A stretch of 64,000 nucleotides of DNA, taken from an uncultured Clostridia bacterium. Its GTDB lineage: Bacteria; Bacillota; Clostridia; TANB77; CAG-508. The notes beneath the pieces are model-generated. The model was not told the origin of the DNA and searched no databases. It was given only the letters and a program-made list of their open reading frames with translations. The stretch covers positions 5,510 to 69,509 of the forward strand of contig CAKOYU010000008.1 in NCBI GenBank assembly GCA_934130975.1. The letters run 5' to 3'. Position numbers and translations under genes: made by a program. Positions 1-8,339 of the stretch are shown here, piece after piece. The number at the start of each line of letters is the position of its first letter. The stretch's first letter is position 1.

Positions 1-1090
1 TACCTTTAAATTCTTCAAATATAACATCATCCATTCTACTTCCTGTTTCTATTAATGATGTTGCTAAAATTGTTAAACTTCCACCATTTTCAATATTTCT
101 AGCTGCTCCAAAGAATTTTTTTGGTTTATGTAATGCTGCTGGATCAAGACCACCTGATAATGTTTTTCCTGATGATGGCATTACTAAGTTATATGCTCTT
201 GCTAATCTTGTAATACTATCTAGTAAAATTACTACATCTCTGTTATGTTCAATTATTCTTTTTGCTCTTTCTAATACCATTTCTGCAACTTTTACATGAT
301 GTTCTGGCATTTCGTCAAATGTTGAGTATATAACTTGTCCTTTTATTGAACGTTTCATATCTGTTACTTCTTCTGGTCTTTCATCAATTAGAAGTACTAT
401 TAATTCCACTTCTGGATTATTTCTAGTAATACTGTTTGCAATTTTCTTTAATAATGTTGTTTTTCCTACTTTTGGTGGAGCAACAATCATTCCTCTTTGT
501 CCTTTTCCTATTGGTGAGATTAAATCTATTATTCTCATTGCATATTCTGTTGGTGTCGTTTCTAGTTTTAATCTTTCATTTGGATAAATTGGTGTTAATT
601 CATCAAATCTTTTTCTTTTTGCTGCTTTTTCTGGATGTTCGCCATTTACTTCTCCAACAAAGATTAAAGATGGGAATTTTTCATCTTCTTTAGTTCTAGA
701 AATTCCTTTGATTATATCTCCAGTATCTAGCTTAAATCTTCTAATTTGAATTGGTGAGATGTAAACATCTTTAGGACTTGATAAATAATTATCTCCTCTT
801 AAAAATCCATATCCATCTGGCAATACTTCTAGTATTCCTTCTACTATTTCATCATCATCATTTGTTACTTTGTAATCAATTACTGCTTCTCCTACATCTT
901 CTAATTGTTCATCATCGTTTTTGTCATATCTAATTTCTTCTTTTTCTTCTACTTGTGGTTTTGATGTTTCTGCTACTTGTTTTAATAATACAATTAGTTC
1001 ATCTTTTTTTAATTTTGAAATATTTCTAATATTCTTTTCTTTAGCAAAGTTTCTCAACTCTAATAAAGTCATGTTTTCTAATTCTGACAT
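1..1090 (-). CDS. rho: Transcription termination factor Rho (C-terminus beyond window edge)
   Basis: This is the N-terminal 363 codons of Rho, the hexameric RNA-dependent ATPase that ends transcription of untranslated RNA. The start is an ATG at 1090 behind the ribosome site GGAGGTAG. The N-terminus has the Rho_N helix pattern (LLELRNFAKEKNI), then a short acidic insert, the cold-shock-like RNA-binding fold (LPDGYGFLRGDNY) and the ATPase core with Walker A APPKVGKTTLL, LIDERPEEV and the Walker B segment VVILLDSITRLARAYN. The reading frame is open to base 1, so roughly 70 or more residues are missing. It lies downstream of divIC, separated by a terminator. The identification is secure. Confidence 0.97.
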   Translation of the reverse strand, partial: MSELENMTLLELRNFAKEKNIRNISKLKKDELIVLLKQVAETSKPQVEEKEEIRYDKNDDEQLEDVGEAVIDYKVTNDDDEIVEGILEVLPDGYGFLRGDNYLSSPKDVYISPIQIRRFKLDTGDIIKGISRTKEDEKFPSLIFVGEVNGEHPEKAAKRKRFDELTPIYPNERLKLETTPTEYAMRIIDLISPIGKGQRGMIVAPPKVGKTTLLKKIANSITRNNPEVELIVLLIDERPEEVTDMKRSIKGQVIYSTFDEMPEHHVKVAEMVLERAKRIIEHNRDVVILLDSITRLARAYNLVMPSSGKTLSGGLDPAALHKPKKFFGAARNIENGGSLTILATSLIETGSRMDDVIFEEFKG

Positions 1091-1153
1091 AACTACCTCC
1101 TATATCTAATTTTTAATTTATTTTTTTTATCTAATGGATTTTTTATAGATTAA

Positions 1154-1195
1154 AAATAAATCCTTAAAACTTGAATGTGTTCTAAGGATTTATTT
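1154..1195 (-). terminator. Intrinsic terminator after divIC
   Basis: A 13-bp stem (AATAAATCCTTA and its complement at 1183-1195) is followed on the minus strand by TTTTTAATC. The stem overlaps the divIC stop codon. Confidence 0.8.
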
Positions 1196-1471
1196 AGTGC
1201 TATCGACATAAACTCTTTCGTTTGGTAAGTACATTCCTAGTTTTTCACGTGCTAATTTTTCTATATATTCTAATGAATCTGTGTTTTTCTTTTCTTGTTC
1301 CAAATTTTGTTTGTTATCATCTAATTCTTTTTCTGCAACTTCTATTTTTGACGATAAGTCTTTTATATCATCTTTATATTGAGATATGTTTATTTGTTGT
1401 TTTATCAACATAACTATCCATATTATCAATGCTATTATAAATGCATTCCTTAGTAACTTATTTTTTTTCAT
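1190..1471 (-). CDS. divIC: Septum formation initiator DivIC/FtsB family
   Basis: A 93-residue bitopic membrane protein: short basic N-terminus, one membrane segment (about residues 9-24), then an extracytoplasmic coiled coil (about 30-68) and the small C-terminal domain with the EKLAREKLGMY motif typical of DivIC/FtsB. It should act in the divisome with FtsL and DivIB to hold the septal synthase complex together. It is the last gene of the yabP-yabQ-divIC cluster, the order usual in spore formers, and its own stop codon lies within a terminator stem. Family membership is seen from length, topology and motif. Confidence 0.9.
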   Translation of the reverse strand: MKKNKLLRNAFIIALIIWIVMLIKQQINISQYKDDIKDLSSKIEVAEKELDDNKQNLEQEKKNTDSLEYIEKLAREKLGMYLPNERVYVDSTK

Positions 1472-1509
1472 GTGTATACTCCAATTTCTAAAAAATTCTT
1501 ACATATATA

Positions 1510-1950
1510 TTATTCTCCATTTTTTACAAAATTCCCCTTTTTTATCTTAAGTTTTTTTGTAAATTTATTGAATAATACTGCTATTCCTGTAATAATTTTA
1601 CTTATTAGGCCATATATTATTTTAAATGGTACTTTTAGTATATTTATCCAACATACCAGAATCTTAGTAAATATTTTCACAATTATATTACTAAGTGTTG
1701 TCATATATATTAGTACGCCTATTATTAAGCCTAAAAATACAAATATTCGCAATTCACCGTTGTTGAAATACCATATGCTATATAAAACTATAATTCCAGT
1801 TAAAATCCAAAATAAAATATCTTGTATATATGTTACTAGATTTGAGGTTTTTATACTTCTTCTTAAGATTCTAAAAAAATCGAACAAAATTCCTATTGCT
1901 ACACCTGTTAATGAAAAAACTAAAAATAAATATGCTTGATTTTGAGCCAT
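1510..1950 (-). CDS. yabQ: Spore cortex biosynthesis protein YabQ
   Basis: A 146-residue integral membrane protein with about four hydrophobic segments and a lysine-rich tail. The N-terminal pattern, with GVAIGILFDFFRILRR after the first membrane segment, is characteristic of YabQ. In Bacillus, YabQ sits in the outer forespore membrane and is needed for cortex formation. It is 12 bases downstream of yabP and precedes divIC, which matches the conserved neighbourhood. Expression in the mother cell is expected from the family, not shown here. Confidence 0.9.
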   Translation of the reverse strand: MAQNQAYLFLVFSLTGVAIGILFDFFRILRRSIKTSNLVTYIQDILFWILTGIIVLYSIWYFNNGELRIFVFLGLIIGVLIYMTTLSNIIVKIFTKILVCWINILKVPFKIIYGLISKIITGIAVLFNKFTKKLKIKKGNFVKNGE

Positions 1951-1962
1951 ACTTCTGCCTTC

Positions 1963-2268
1963 CTATTTGAATATTTTACTTAATATTGTTCCTGTACTTT
2001 TCTCTTGTTTATTTTGACTATATGCTAAGCTTGAAATCTCTCCTTCTATTATTACTTCTGCTGTGTCTAAACTTAATTTGTTGATTCTTATATTTTCTCC
2101 TTTTACCGTCAACAATCCTAGCTCTGTATCTACCATTACTACTTGATCATCAAAGCTTAATACATCGTTTACTCCAGATACACTTAGTTTTCCTCTATTC
2201 TCTAATACTAAATTTTGTACTATATTGGGATTGACATTTATATTCATATTTTTTCTTTCATCTATCAT
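1963..2268 (-). CDS. yabP: Sporulation protein YabP
   Basis: A 101-residue member of the YabP/YqfC family. The core shows the family pattern: an N-terminal HNLVLENR-like strand (here QNLVLENRGKLSVSGVNDV), the DD.vvmvDTelGLLTVKGENIRI segment, and a strand ending in EGEISSLAY. It is required for spore cortex or coat assembly in Bacillus, where it is made in the mother cell. The ATG at 2268 has the site AAAGGATG nine bases upstream. It is the first gene of the yabP-yabQ-divIC unit; an upstream yabO/rqcP gene, common in other genomes, is absent here. Confidence 0.9.
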   Translation of the reverse strand: MIDERKNMNINVNPNIVQNLVLENRGKLSVSGVNDVLSFDDQVVMVDTELGLLTVKGENIRINKLSLDTAEVIIEGEISSLAYSQNKQEKSTGTILSKIFK

Positions 2269-2354
2269 ATGCTTTCATCCTTTCGTATATAAATTTTCTA
2301 TACTAAATTATAATATGCAAAAAATCCTCTAAATAGAACTAATTGAGTATAAAA

Positions 2355-2380
2355 AGAAGATGCTAATTAAAGCATCCTCT
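2355..2380 (-). terminator. Intrinsic terminator after valS
   Basis: The minus strand reads AGAGGATGCT-ttaatt-AGCATCTTCT followed by TTTTTATAC, a 10-bp stem (one G-U pair) with a U-tract, eight bases past the valS stop. Confidence 0.85.
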
Positions 2381-2388
2381 CGTTCTTT

Positions 2389-5013
2389 TTATTTTAGTCT
2401 TTCTTCAATGCTTTTTAGCATCTCTTGATATTTATCTAGTTTAGCTTTTTCTTCGTTTATTTTGGCTTCTGGAGCTTTATTAACGAATCCTGGATTAGCT
2501 AACATCTTACTTGCTCTTTCGATTTCTGCTACAACTTTTTTCTTTTCATCTTCAAGACGTTTTTTCTCTTCTTCAACGTCAACTAATTCTTCAAAAGGAA
2601 TATAAACTTCCATTCCATTTGAAATAATTGAAATAGCATTTTGAGGAATATTATCTTTATTGTCTTGAATTGCAATTTCGTTTGCAAATCCTAATTTTTC
2701 GATAAAGGCCTTAGATTGTTCAATATCTTTATTATATTCAGTTGTAACAAAAATTAATTTTGCTTTTTTGCTTGGATGTACATTCATATTTGCTCTAACA
2801 TTTCTAATTTGTGTTATAACATCTTTTAAATTTTCTATAAAGTCTTTACTTGTATCATATTCTATTGAATTATTTGCTTTTGGCCAATCTGAAACCATCA
2901 AATCTGTATCATCAGGATTTACTAATTTAGAATATATTTCTGATGTTATAAATGGCATAAATGGATGTAGCAATTTTAAGCTGTTTCTAAGTACATAATT
3001 TAATACATAACATACTTGTGCTTTTTCTTGCTTATTTTCGCTGTATAGTCTTGATTTAGCCATTTCTATATACCAGTCACAGAATTCATTCCATATAAAG
3101 TTATAAATATTTTCAAGTGCCACACCTAAATCATAATCATTGATATTTTGTGATACTGTTTTTATCAAATTATTTAATTTATTTAGTATCCATCTATCTT
3201 CAACTCTTAAATCTTTTTCTTCTTTAATGTCATCTTCTAATGAATTAATTACGAATTTTGATGCATTCCATAATTTATTAGCAAAATTTGATGCTTGGTC
3301 TAGTTTTTCTGGCATGTATTTAATGTCATTTCCTGCAGAAGTTCCATATAATAATGAAAATCTTAGTGCATCAGTACTATATTTATCAACTATATCTAAT
3401 GGATCAATTCCATTTCCTAATGATTTTGACATTTTTCTACCTTGGCTATCTCTTACTATTCCATGTATTAGTATATCACTAAATGGCTTTTCATTCATTA
3501 ATTCTAAGCCTGAGAAAATCATTCTTGCTACCCAGAAGAATATTATATCATATCCTGTTACTAATACATTTGTTGGATAGAATGTTTTTAAATCTTCTGT
3601 TTCATGTGGCCAACCTAATGTTGAGAATGGCCATAATGCTGAACTGAACCATGTATCTAATGAGTCTTCATCTTGATGTAATTTGGTTGAACCACATTTT
3701 TCACATTTCTCTGGTGCTGTTTTACTTACATTGATATGTCCACATTCATCACAATAGTATGCAGGAATTCTGTGTCCCCACCATAATTGACGAGATATGC
3801 ACCAATCTTGAATATTTTCCATCCAGTTAAAATATGTTTTTTCATATCTTTTTGGAATGAACTTAATATCATCTTCTTTTACTGCTTTTATTGCTGGTTC
3901 TGCAAGTTCTTTCATCTTTACAAACCATTGTTCAGATATTCTTGGTTCTATTGTATTGTGACATCTATAGCATTTTCCTACATTGTGAGTATAGTCTTCT
4001 GTTTTTACAAGTGCTCCTAGTTCTTCTAACTTTTTAACTATTAGTTTACGCGCTTCTAATGTTGTTAAACCTTTATATTCTGGAACTAAATCTCCCATTA
4101 TTGAACTATCATCAAATACTTCTACAATTTCTAAGTTGTTTCTTAGTCCTGCTTGATAGTCATTCATGTCATGTGCTGGTGTGATTTTTACACATCCTGT
4201 TCCAAATTCTTTTTCTACAAAGTCATCTGCAATTATTGGAATTTCTTTATTCATTATTGGTAGTATACATGTTTTTCCTACAATGTCTTTATATCTTTCA
4301 TCATCTGGATGTACTGCTACTGCTATATCTCCAAGCATTGTTTCAGGTCTTGTTGTTGCTACAATTACATATTTGTCTGTGCCTTTTATTTGATACCTAA
4401 TATGCCATAAATGTGATGCTTCTTCTTCAAATTCTACCTCTGCATCTGATATTGATGTATGACATGATGGGCACCAATTTATCATTCTTGTTCCTTTATA
4501 GATTAAACCTTTATTATATAAGTTTACAAATTGCTCTAAAACTGCTTCTGATAAACCTTCGTCCATCGTAAATCTAGTACGGTCCCAATCACATGAACAT
4601 CCGAGTCTACGTTGTTGTTTTTGGATTGTTCCTCCATATTCTTTTGTCCATGCCCAAGCTCTTTCTAAAAATTGTTCTCTTGTGATATCAGCTTTTGTTA
4701 ATCCTTCTTCTTTTTTCATTTTTTCTACAACTTTTACCTCTGTTGCTATTGCAGCATGGTCAGTTCCTGGAATCCATAATGTGTTGTATCCACACATTCT
4801 TTTATACCTTATTAATACATCTTGTAATGTTCCATCTAATGCATGTCCCATGTGTAACTTTCCTGTTACATTTGGTGGTGGCATTACTATACAATAACTT
4901 TCTTTTGTTTTGTCCATTGATGGCTTAAAGTAACCTTTTTGTTCCCATTCTTTATATAATTTTTCTTCAAACTCTTTTGGATTATATTTATCATTTAGTT
5001 TTCTTTCACTCAT
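2389..5013 (-). CDS. valS: Valyl-tRNA synthetase
   Basis: An 874-residue class I synthetase, normal length for bacterial ValRS; it charges tRNA-Val with valine. Visible landmarks are the HIGH box in PPPNVTGKLHMGHAL (residues 45-59), the editing (CP1) domain with TTRPETMLGD and the GTG.V..TPAHD motif, a zinc knuckle (CDECGH ... CEKCGS), the KMSKS box in GRKMSKSLGNG, the tRNA anticodon-binding helical domain, and the C-terminal coiled-coil arm rich in Lys and Glu. The start codon overlaps the stop of the upstream epimerase gene as ATGA, so the two are translationally coupled. The unit is preceded by a T-box leader whose specifier fits valine. Confidence 0.98.
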   Translation of the reverse strand: MSERKLNDKYNPKEFEEKLYKEWEQKGYFKPSMDKTKESYCIVMPPPNVTGKLHMGHALDGTLQDVLIRYKRMCGYNTLWIPGTDHAAIATEVKVVEKMKKEEGLTKADITREQFLERAWAWTKEYGGTIQKQQRRLGCSCDWDRTRFTMDEGLSEAVLEQFVNLYNKGLIYKGTRMINWCPSCHTSISDAEVEFEEEASHLWHIRYQIKGTDKYVIVATTRPETMLGDIAVAVHPDDERYKDIVGKTCILPIMNKEIPIIADDFVEKEFGTGCVKITPAHDMNDYQAGLRNNLEIVEVFDDSSIMGDLVPEYKGLTTLEARKLIVKKLEELGALVKTEDYTHNVGKCYRCHNTIEPRISEQWFVKMKELAEPAIKAVKEDDIKFIPKRYEKTYFNWMENIQDWCISRQLWWGHRIPAYYCDECGHINVSKTAPEKCEKCGSTKLHQDEDSLDTWFSSALWPFSTLGWPHETEDLKTFYPTNVLVTGYDIIFFWVARMIFSGLELMNEKPFSDILIHGIVRDSQGRKMSKSLGNGIDPLDIVDKYSTDALRFSLLYGTSAGNDIKYMPEKLDQASNFANKLWNASKFVINSLEDDIKEEKDLRVEDRWILNKLNNLIKTVSQNINDYDLGVALENIYNFIWNEFCDWYIEMAKSRLYSENKQEKAQVCYVLNYVLRNSLKLLHPFMPFITSEIYSKLVNPDDTDLMVSDWPKANNSIEYDTSKDFIENLKDVITQIRNVRANMNVHPSKKAKLIFVTTEYNKDIEQSKAFIEKLGFANEIAIQDNKDNIPQNAISIISNGMEVYIPFEELVDVEEEKKRLEDEKKKVVAEIERASKMLANPGFVNKAPEAKINEEKAKLDKYQEMLKSIEERLK

Positions 5014-5849
5014 ATTTCCATTTCCTTTCTTTTAAAAAATTTTACATTGTACTTACAAGAAAATATTTCATTTGGTTCTAATTGTTTTATATTTTCTTTG
5101 TCTTTAAAAATTTGATTACTATCAATTCTATCTGCTGTATTCTGCCATGGTTCTATACAGACGAAAGGTGCTCCTTTTTTTGACCATAGTGCCAGATATG
5201 GAAAGTCTGTAAAATCAAATTCTAATATTTTTTGATTTGTTTCTCTATTTTGCAAAGTAACTTTATTTGATTTTATATTTTTCATTATTATTGCATCATT
5301 GTCAAATATATTAGCTGTTAGATGTATTTTGTTATTTTCTAAAATATTGTTTGCTTTTTCTGTATCTATTAATCCAGTTTTTAATTTTAAGAATTCTATT
5401 TTATCTTCTTTTTCTTCAAATACTATTTCATATTGTCCTGTACTATAATCACAACTAAATGCTGGATGCCCTCCTAATCCAAAATATATTTTTTTATTGT
5501 CTATGTTTTTTACTTGATATTCTACTTGTAGAGTATCTTCTATTATTTGATATATTACATGTAATTCGAATTTATATGGATATTTTTTTAGTGTTTCTTC
5601 ATTATATGTTAATATATAATGATTTTCTTCAATTTGGTTAAATTCCATGTCTCTTGCAAAACCATGTTGCGACATTTCATATATTTGTCCTTCTATTTCT
5701 GTTTTCGAGTCTTTTATTTGTCCTACTATTGGAAATAGTACTGGTGATTGTCGGTTCCAAAATGTTTTTCCATCAAATAACATTTCTTTTCCATTATGTT
5801 GAATACTTGTTAATTCTGCTCCTTGTTTTTTGGTTTTGATTTTTAACAT
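5010..5849 (-). CDS. Aldose 1-epimerase (galactose mutarotase-like) family protein
   Basis: A 279-residue protein of the galactose-mutarotase-like beta-sandwich family, LacX subgroup. Family signs are the N-terminal GAELTSI.HNGKEMLFDG..FWNRQSPVLFP pattern, the QHGFARD motif, the GGHPAFSC motif with the likely catalytic His, and C-terminal CIEPW with a candidate catalytic Glu. Members interconvert sugar anomers or phospho-sugars, but the substrate cannot be read from sequence. It is the first cistron behind the valine T-box and its stop overlaps the valS start (ATGA), so its expression is tied to tRNA-Val charging. The start at 5849 has AAAGGAG nine bases upstream. Confidence 0.82.
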   Translation of the reverse strand: MLKIKTKKQGAELTSIQHNGKEMLFDGKTFWNRQSPVLFPIVGQIKDSKTEIEGQIYEMSQHGFARDMEFNQIEENHYILTYNEETLKKYPYKFELHVIYQIIEDTLQVEYQVKNIDNKKIYFGLGGHPAFSCDYSTGQYEIVFEEKEDKIEFLKLKTGLIDTEKANNILENNKIHLTANIFDNDAIIMKNIKSNKVTLQNRETNQKILEFDFTDFPYLALWSKKGAPFVCIEPWQNTADRIDSNQIFKDKENIKQLEPNEIFSCKYNVKFFKRKEMEI

Positions 5850-5871
5850 CTTTTTCTCTCCTTTCTGCTAC

Positions 5872-6142
5872 GAAAAAATAACTCGCCTATATGCTTATTT
5901 GCATAAGGGCGAGTTTATATCTCACGGTACCACCTTAATTATTATCTATTTTATTTTTGGATAACATCTCATTTTGCTTTAACGCAGCATACGGATAATC
6001 TTAAGTTTATTGTCAGATTATCAACTCCAAAGCTACCTTCCATTTACCTTTGTTTAAGAAGCTCCCAGCCTATGACTTCTTTTCTCTGCAAAATAAGTAT
6101 AAATGTACTCCTCTTTTTCTTCGTTTTTATTATTATGCCAAT
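5872..6142 (-). promoter_or_regulatory. T-box leader, probable tRNA-Val sensor
   Basis: This gene-free stretch upstream of the epimerase-valS unit is a T-box riboswitch. The T-box core AAGGTGGTACCGTGAG lies at 5921-5936. It is followed by a terminator with an 8-bp arm AACTCGCC (5880-5887 with 5908-5915) and a run of T residues. At the 5' end the stem I AGTA element (GAGGAGTAC) and AGAGA are visible. A GTT triplet at 6023-6025 is in the expected specifier position, a valine codon. The T-box bulge is TGGT, which pairs with ACCA, as expected for tRNA-Val with discriminator A. The valine assignment rests on these plus the downstream valS. Confidence 0.9.
5880..5915 (-). terminator. Regulated terminator of the T-box leader
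   Basis: AACTCGCC pairs with GGCGAGTT around a smaller internal palindrome (ATGCAAATAAGCAT), followed by ATTTTTTCG on the minus strand. This is the OFF state that competes with the T-box antiterminator. Confidence 0.85.
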
Positions 6143-6171
6143 ATATTATCATATTATTATGTGAATTGCAA
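6143..6171 (-). promoter_or_regulatory. Sigma-A-type promoter of the T-box operon
   Basis: On the minus strand TTGCAA (6166-6171) and TAATAT (6143-6148) are separated by 17 bases, immediately upstream of the T-box leader. Confidence 0.65.
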
Positions 6172-6184
6172 GTGTTTCAAAAAA

Positions 6185-6209
6185 AATTCTCTAGCTAAGC
6201 TAAAGAATT
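6185..6209 (-). terminator. Intrinsic terminator after the fucO-like gene
   Basis: AATTCTTTAGC-ttA-GCTAGAGAATT on the minus strand followed by TTTTTT; it closes the upstream dehydrogenase transcript just before the T-box promoter. Confidence 0.8.
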
Positions 6210-6217
6210 TTTTATAA

Positions 6218-7381
6218 TTAAAATGCTCTTCTAAATAATTCTATAAAGTCTTCTCTTGAAACTTCTCTTGGATTACCAGGTTTGCAAGGGTCTTGCATAG
6301 CTTTATCAGCTAACATTCCAAAATCTTCTTCTCTTGCCCCAACCTCTCTAACTGTTTGAGTAATTCCAACTGATTTAGAAAGTTCAGAAATCATCCATAC
6401 AAATGTATTTATAACATCTTGGTCATTTAAATGTTCTGCATCAGGTCTACCAATTTCGCATAAGATTTCTCTAAATCTTTGTGCTGTTGCAGAATCTTCT
6501 CCATTAAATCTCATAACTGTTGGTAATAAAATTGCATTTGCTAAACCATGTGGTGTATCATAAACAGCTCCTAATTGATGTGCCATTGAATGTACAATTC
6601 CTAAACCTACATTTGAGAATCCCATTCCAGCAATGTATTGAGCTAGTCCCATTTTTTCAACTGCTTCTTCATCTTTCTCATTTACAGCTGCTGGTAAATA
6701 CTTAAAGATTAATTTAATTGCTTGCATATGGAACATATCTGACATTGTGTTGTGTGCTTTTGTGATATATCCTTCTACTGCATGTGTTAATGCATCCATT
6801 CCTGTTGCTGCTGCAATTGATTTTGGCATAGATGCCATTAAATCTGAATCTACAATTGCTAATATTGGAACATCATGTGGATCAACACATACCATTTTAA
6901 CTTCTCTTTCTTCATCTGTTATTACATAATTTATTGTTACTTCTGCTGCTGTTCCTGATGTTGTTGGTAATGCTATTATTGGCATACCTCTGTTTTCTGT
7001 ATTGGATGCACCATTTAATGATACTATATCTGCTCTGTCTGGGTTTGTCATAACTATTGATATTCCTTTAGCTGTATCAATACTTGATCCTCCTCCAACT
7101 GCTACTATAACATCTGCACATGCTTTTTTGCATGCTTCTACACCATCTAATACATTTTTGATTGTTGGGTTTGGTTTTACTTCTGAATATACTTCATAAG
7201 CTATTCCTGCTCTATCTAATACTTCTGTTACTCTTGCTGTTACTCCGCATTCAAATAATGCTTTGTCTGTTACTACTAATACCTTATTGAATTTTCTTTT
7301 ACGAATTTCCTCTGGTAATTCTTCTCTTGCTCCTTTTCCAAAATATGATGTTTCATTTAAAACAAATTTGTTTACTGACAT
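6218..7381 (-). CDS. fucO: Iron-containing alcohol dehydrogenase, lactaldehyde reductase (FucO) type
   Basis: A 387-residue group III alcohol dehydrogenase very close in pattern to FucO, the NADH-dependent reductase that turns L-lactaldehyde into 1,2-propanediol. The N-terminal Rossmann-like domain has VGGGSSIDTAKGI and the PTTSGTAAEVTINYVITDEE stretch shared with FucO, then VDPHDVP. The iron-binding His and Asp residues fall in D.MDALTHAVEGYI and HSMAHQLGAVYDTPHG. It stands alone, between a terminator and an unrelated gene, with no fucose or rhamnose catabolic gene beside it; a more general fermentative role is possible. The start has AAGGAGTG upstream. Confidence 0.88.
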   Translation of the reverse strand: MSVNKFVLNETSYFGKGAREELPEEIRKRKFNKVLVVTDKALFECGVTARVTEVLDRAGIAYEVYSEVKPNPTIKNVLDGVEACKKACADVIVAVGGGSSIDTAKGISIVMTNPDRADIVSLNGASNTENRGMPIIALPTTSGTAAEVTINYVITDEEREVKMVCVDPHDVPILAIVDSDLMASMPKSIAAATGMDALTHAVEGYITKAHNTMSDMFHMQAIKLIFKYLPAAVNEKDEEAVEKMGLAQYIAGMGFSNVGLGIVHSMAHQLGAVYDTPHGLANAILLPTVMRFNGEDSATAQRFREILCEIGRPDAEHLNDQDVINTFVWMISELSKSVGITQTVREVGAREEDFGMLADKAMQDPCKPGNPREVSREDFIELFRRAF

Positions 7382-7459
7382 ATTTTTTCACTCCTTCTTT
7401 TGATTTTTTAAAATTTCTTTTGAATTTATATAAAAAGTTTTTAAACTTGTTATATCATT

Positions 7460-8110
7460 TTAATTTTCTGCATAATCTGATGGAATATCGAATATCGAAT
7501 CATCAACATCTTGCGTTATATTAATTTTTAATAATTCGGTATCTTCTCCATTTATTGTTTTTATATATACTAGATTATCTTTTTTATCAAAATAAAATCT
7601 AGTTTTTACTTCATTTTCGTCAATATTTAAAGTATTAGATATCATAAATATTGAGCTCCCATTATATTCTTCGTAATTATATTTTTTTCCTCTGACCTTT
7701 TCATTTCCTCTTGAAAAGTCTTTATTCATTATTTCTTTTATTCCATCTAATAAAATTGTTTGATCAACATTATTTTCTTCGTAAACATAATATTCTTTTC
7801 TGTCATGTAAAATCAAATACGTATTATTATCTTTTATTAAAGTTGTTGTATGACTTTGTGTTGAGTTTTCTCCTTCTTTTGAATATTGATCTATAATTGT
7901 TTTATCGCCTTTTTGAGCCATAATTATTTTATTATTATTATTTCGTTCCATTTGAAAGCAATATGATTGACTTCCTTTTAAATTTTCATATATTTTCGCT
8001 AATTTCTGCTCATCACTACTCTTATTATTTATTATTTTACTTATTACAAATATTATTCCTATAATAACTAATATTACTAAAATTAGATTTATTCCTTTGT
8101 TTTTTTTCAT
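7460..8110 (-). CDS. Unknown membrane-anchored protein
   Basis: I do not recognise this 216-residue protein. It starts with a basic N-terminus and one hydrophobic segment (about residues 8-24) that is an uncleaved anchor or signal; no lipobox cysteine is visible. The rest is polar and predicted extracytoplasmic, with alternating beta-strand-like stretches (TTLIKDNNTYLILHD, KTRFYFDKKDNLVYIKTI) that resemble small LolA-like or anti-sigma-like beta folds, but this is only an impression. It lies between the fucO-like gene and the FtsH-like gene and appears to be monocistronic. Confidence 0.6.
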   Translation of the reverse strand: MKKNKGINLILVILVIIGIIFVISKIINNKSSDEQKLAKIYENLKGSQSYCFQMERNNNNKIIMAQKGDKTIIDQYSKEGENSTQSHTTTLIKDNNTYLILHDRKEYYVYEENNVDQTILLDGIKEIMNKDFSRGNEKVRGKKYNYEEYNGSSIFMISNTLNIDENEVKTRFYFDKKDNLVYIKTINGEDTELLKINITQDVDDSIFDIPSDYAEN

Positions 8111-8204
8111 TTTTATCCGACCTTCCAGTTTCTATATTCTTTGATATTATACCAATAATATTTTTTGTTTACAATATTTTTTGACAATTTTTTTTACTTT
8201 TAAA

Positions 8205-8272
8205 ATTACTATTATTTACAATTTATAACAAATATATATTTAACGAAATTGTGAGTTGTAAATAATAGTAAT
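8205..8272. repeat. Perfect 17-bp inverted repeat in intergenic DNA
   Basis: Arm ATTACTATTATTTACAA at 8205-8221 is exactly complementary to 8256-8272, with a 34-base AT-rich spacer. It lies between the unknown anchored-protein gene and the terminator of the FtsH-like gene. There is no T-run beside it, so it is not a standard terminator. Confidence 0.75.
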
Positions 8273-8282
8273 CTTGGTAAAT

Positions 8283-8316
8283 AAAAAAGGCACAGTGGAT
8301 TTCAACTGCACCTTTC
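8283..8316 (-). terminator. Intrinsic terminator after the FtsH-like gene
   Basis: AAAGGTGCAGT-tgaaatcc-ACTGTGCCTTTTTTATTT on the minus strand; long stem with U-tract. Confidence 0.88.
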
Positions 8317-8339
8317 AAATTTATATGATTCTTATGTGT

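Noticed and set aside
436..693. Open frame on the plus strand inside rho
   Set aside because: Leu/Phe-rich antisense shadow of a well-conserved minus-strand gene; no ribosome site.
1472..1939. 155-codon plus-strand frame over yabQ
   Set aside because: Complement of yabQ, which has clear family motifs and a conserved neighbourhood.
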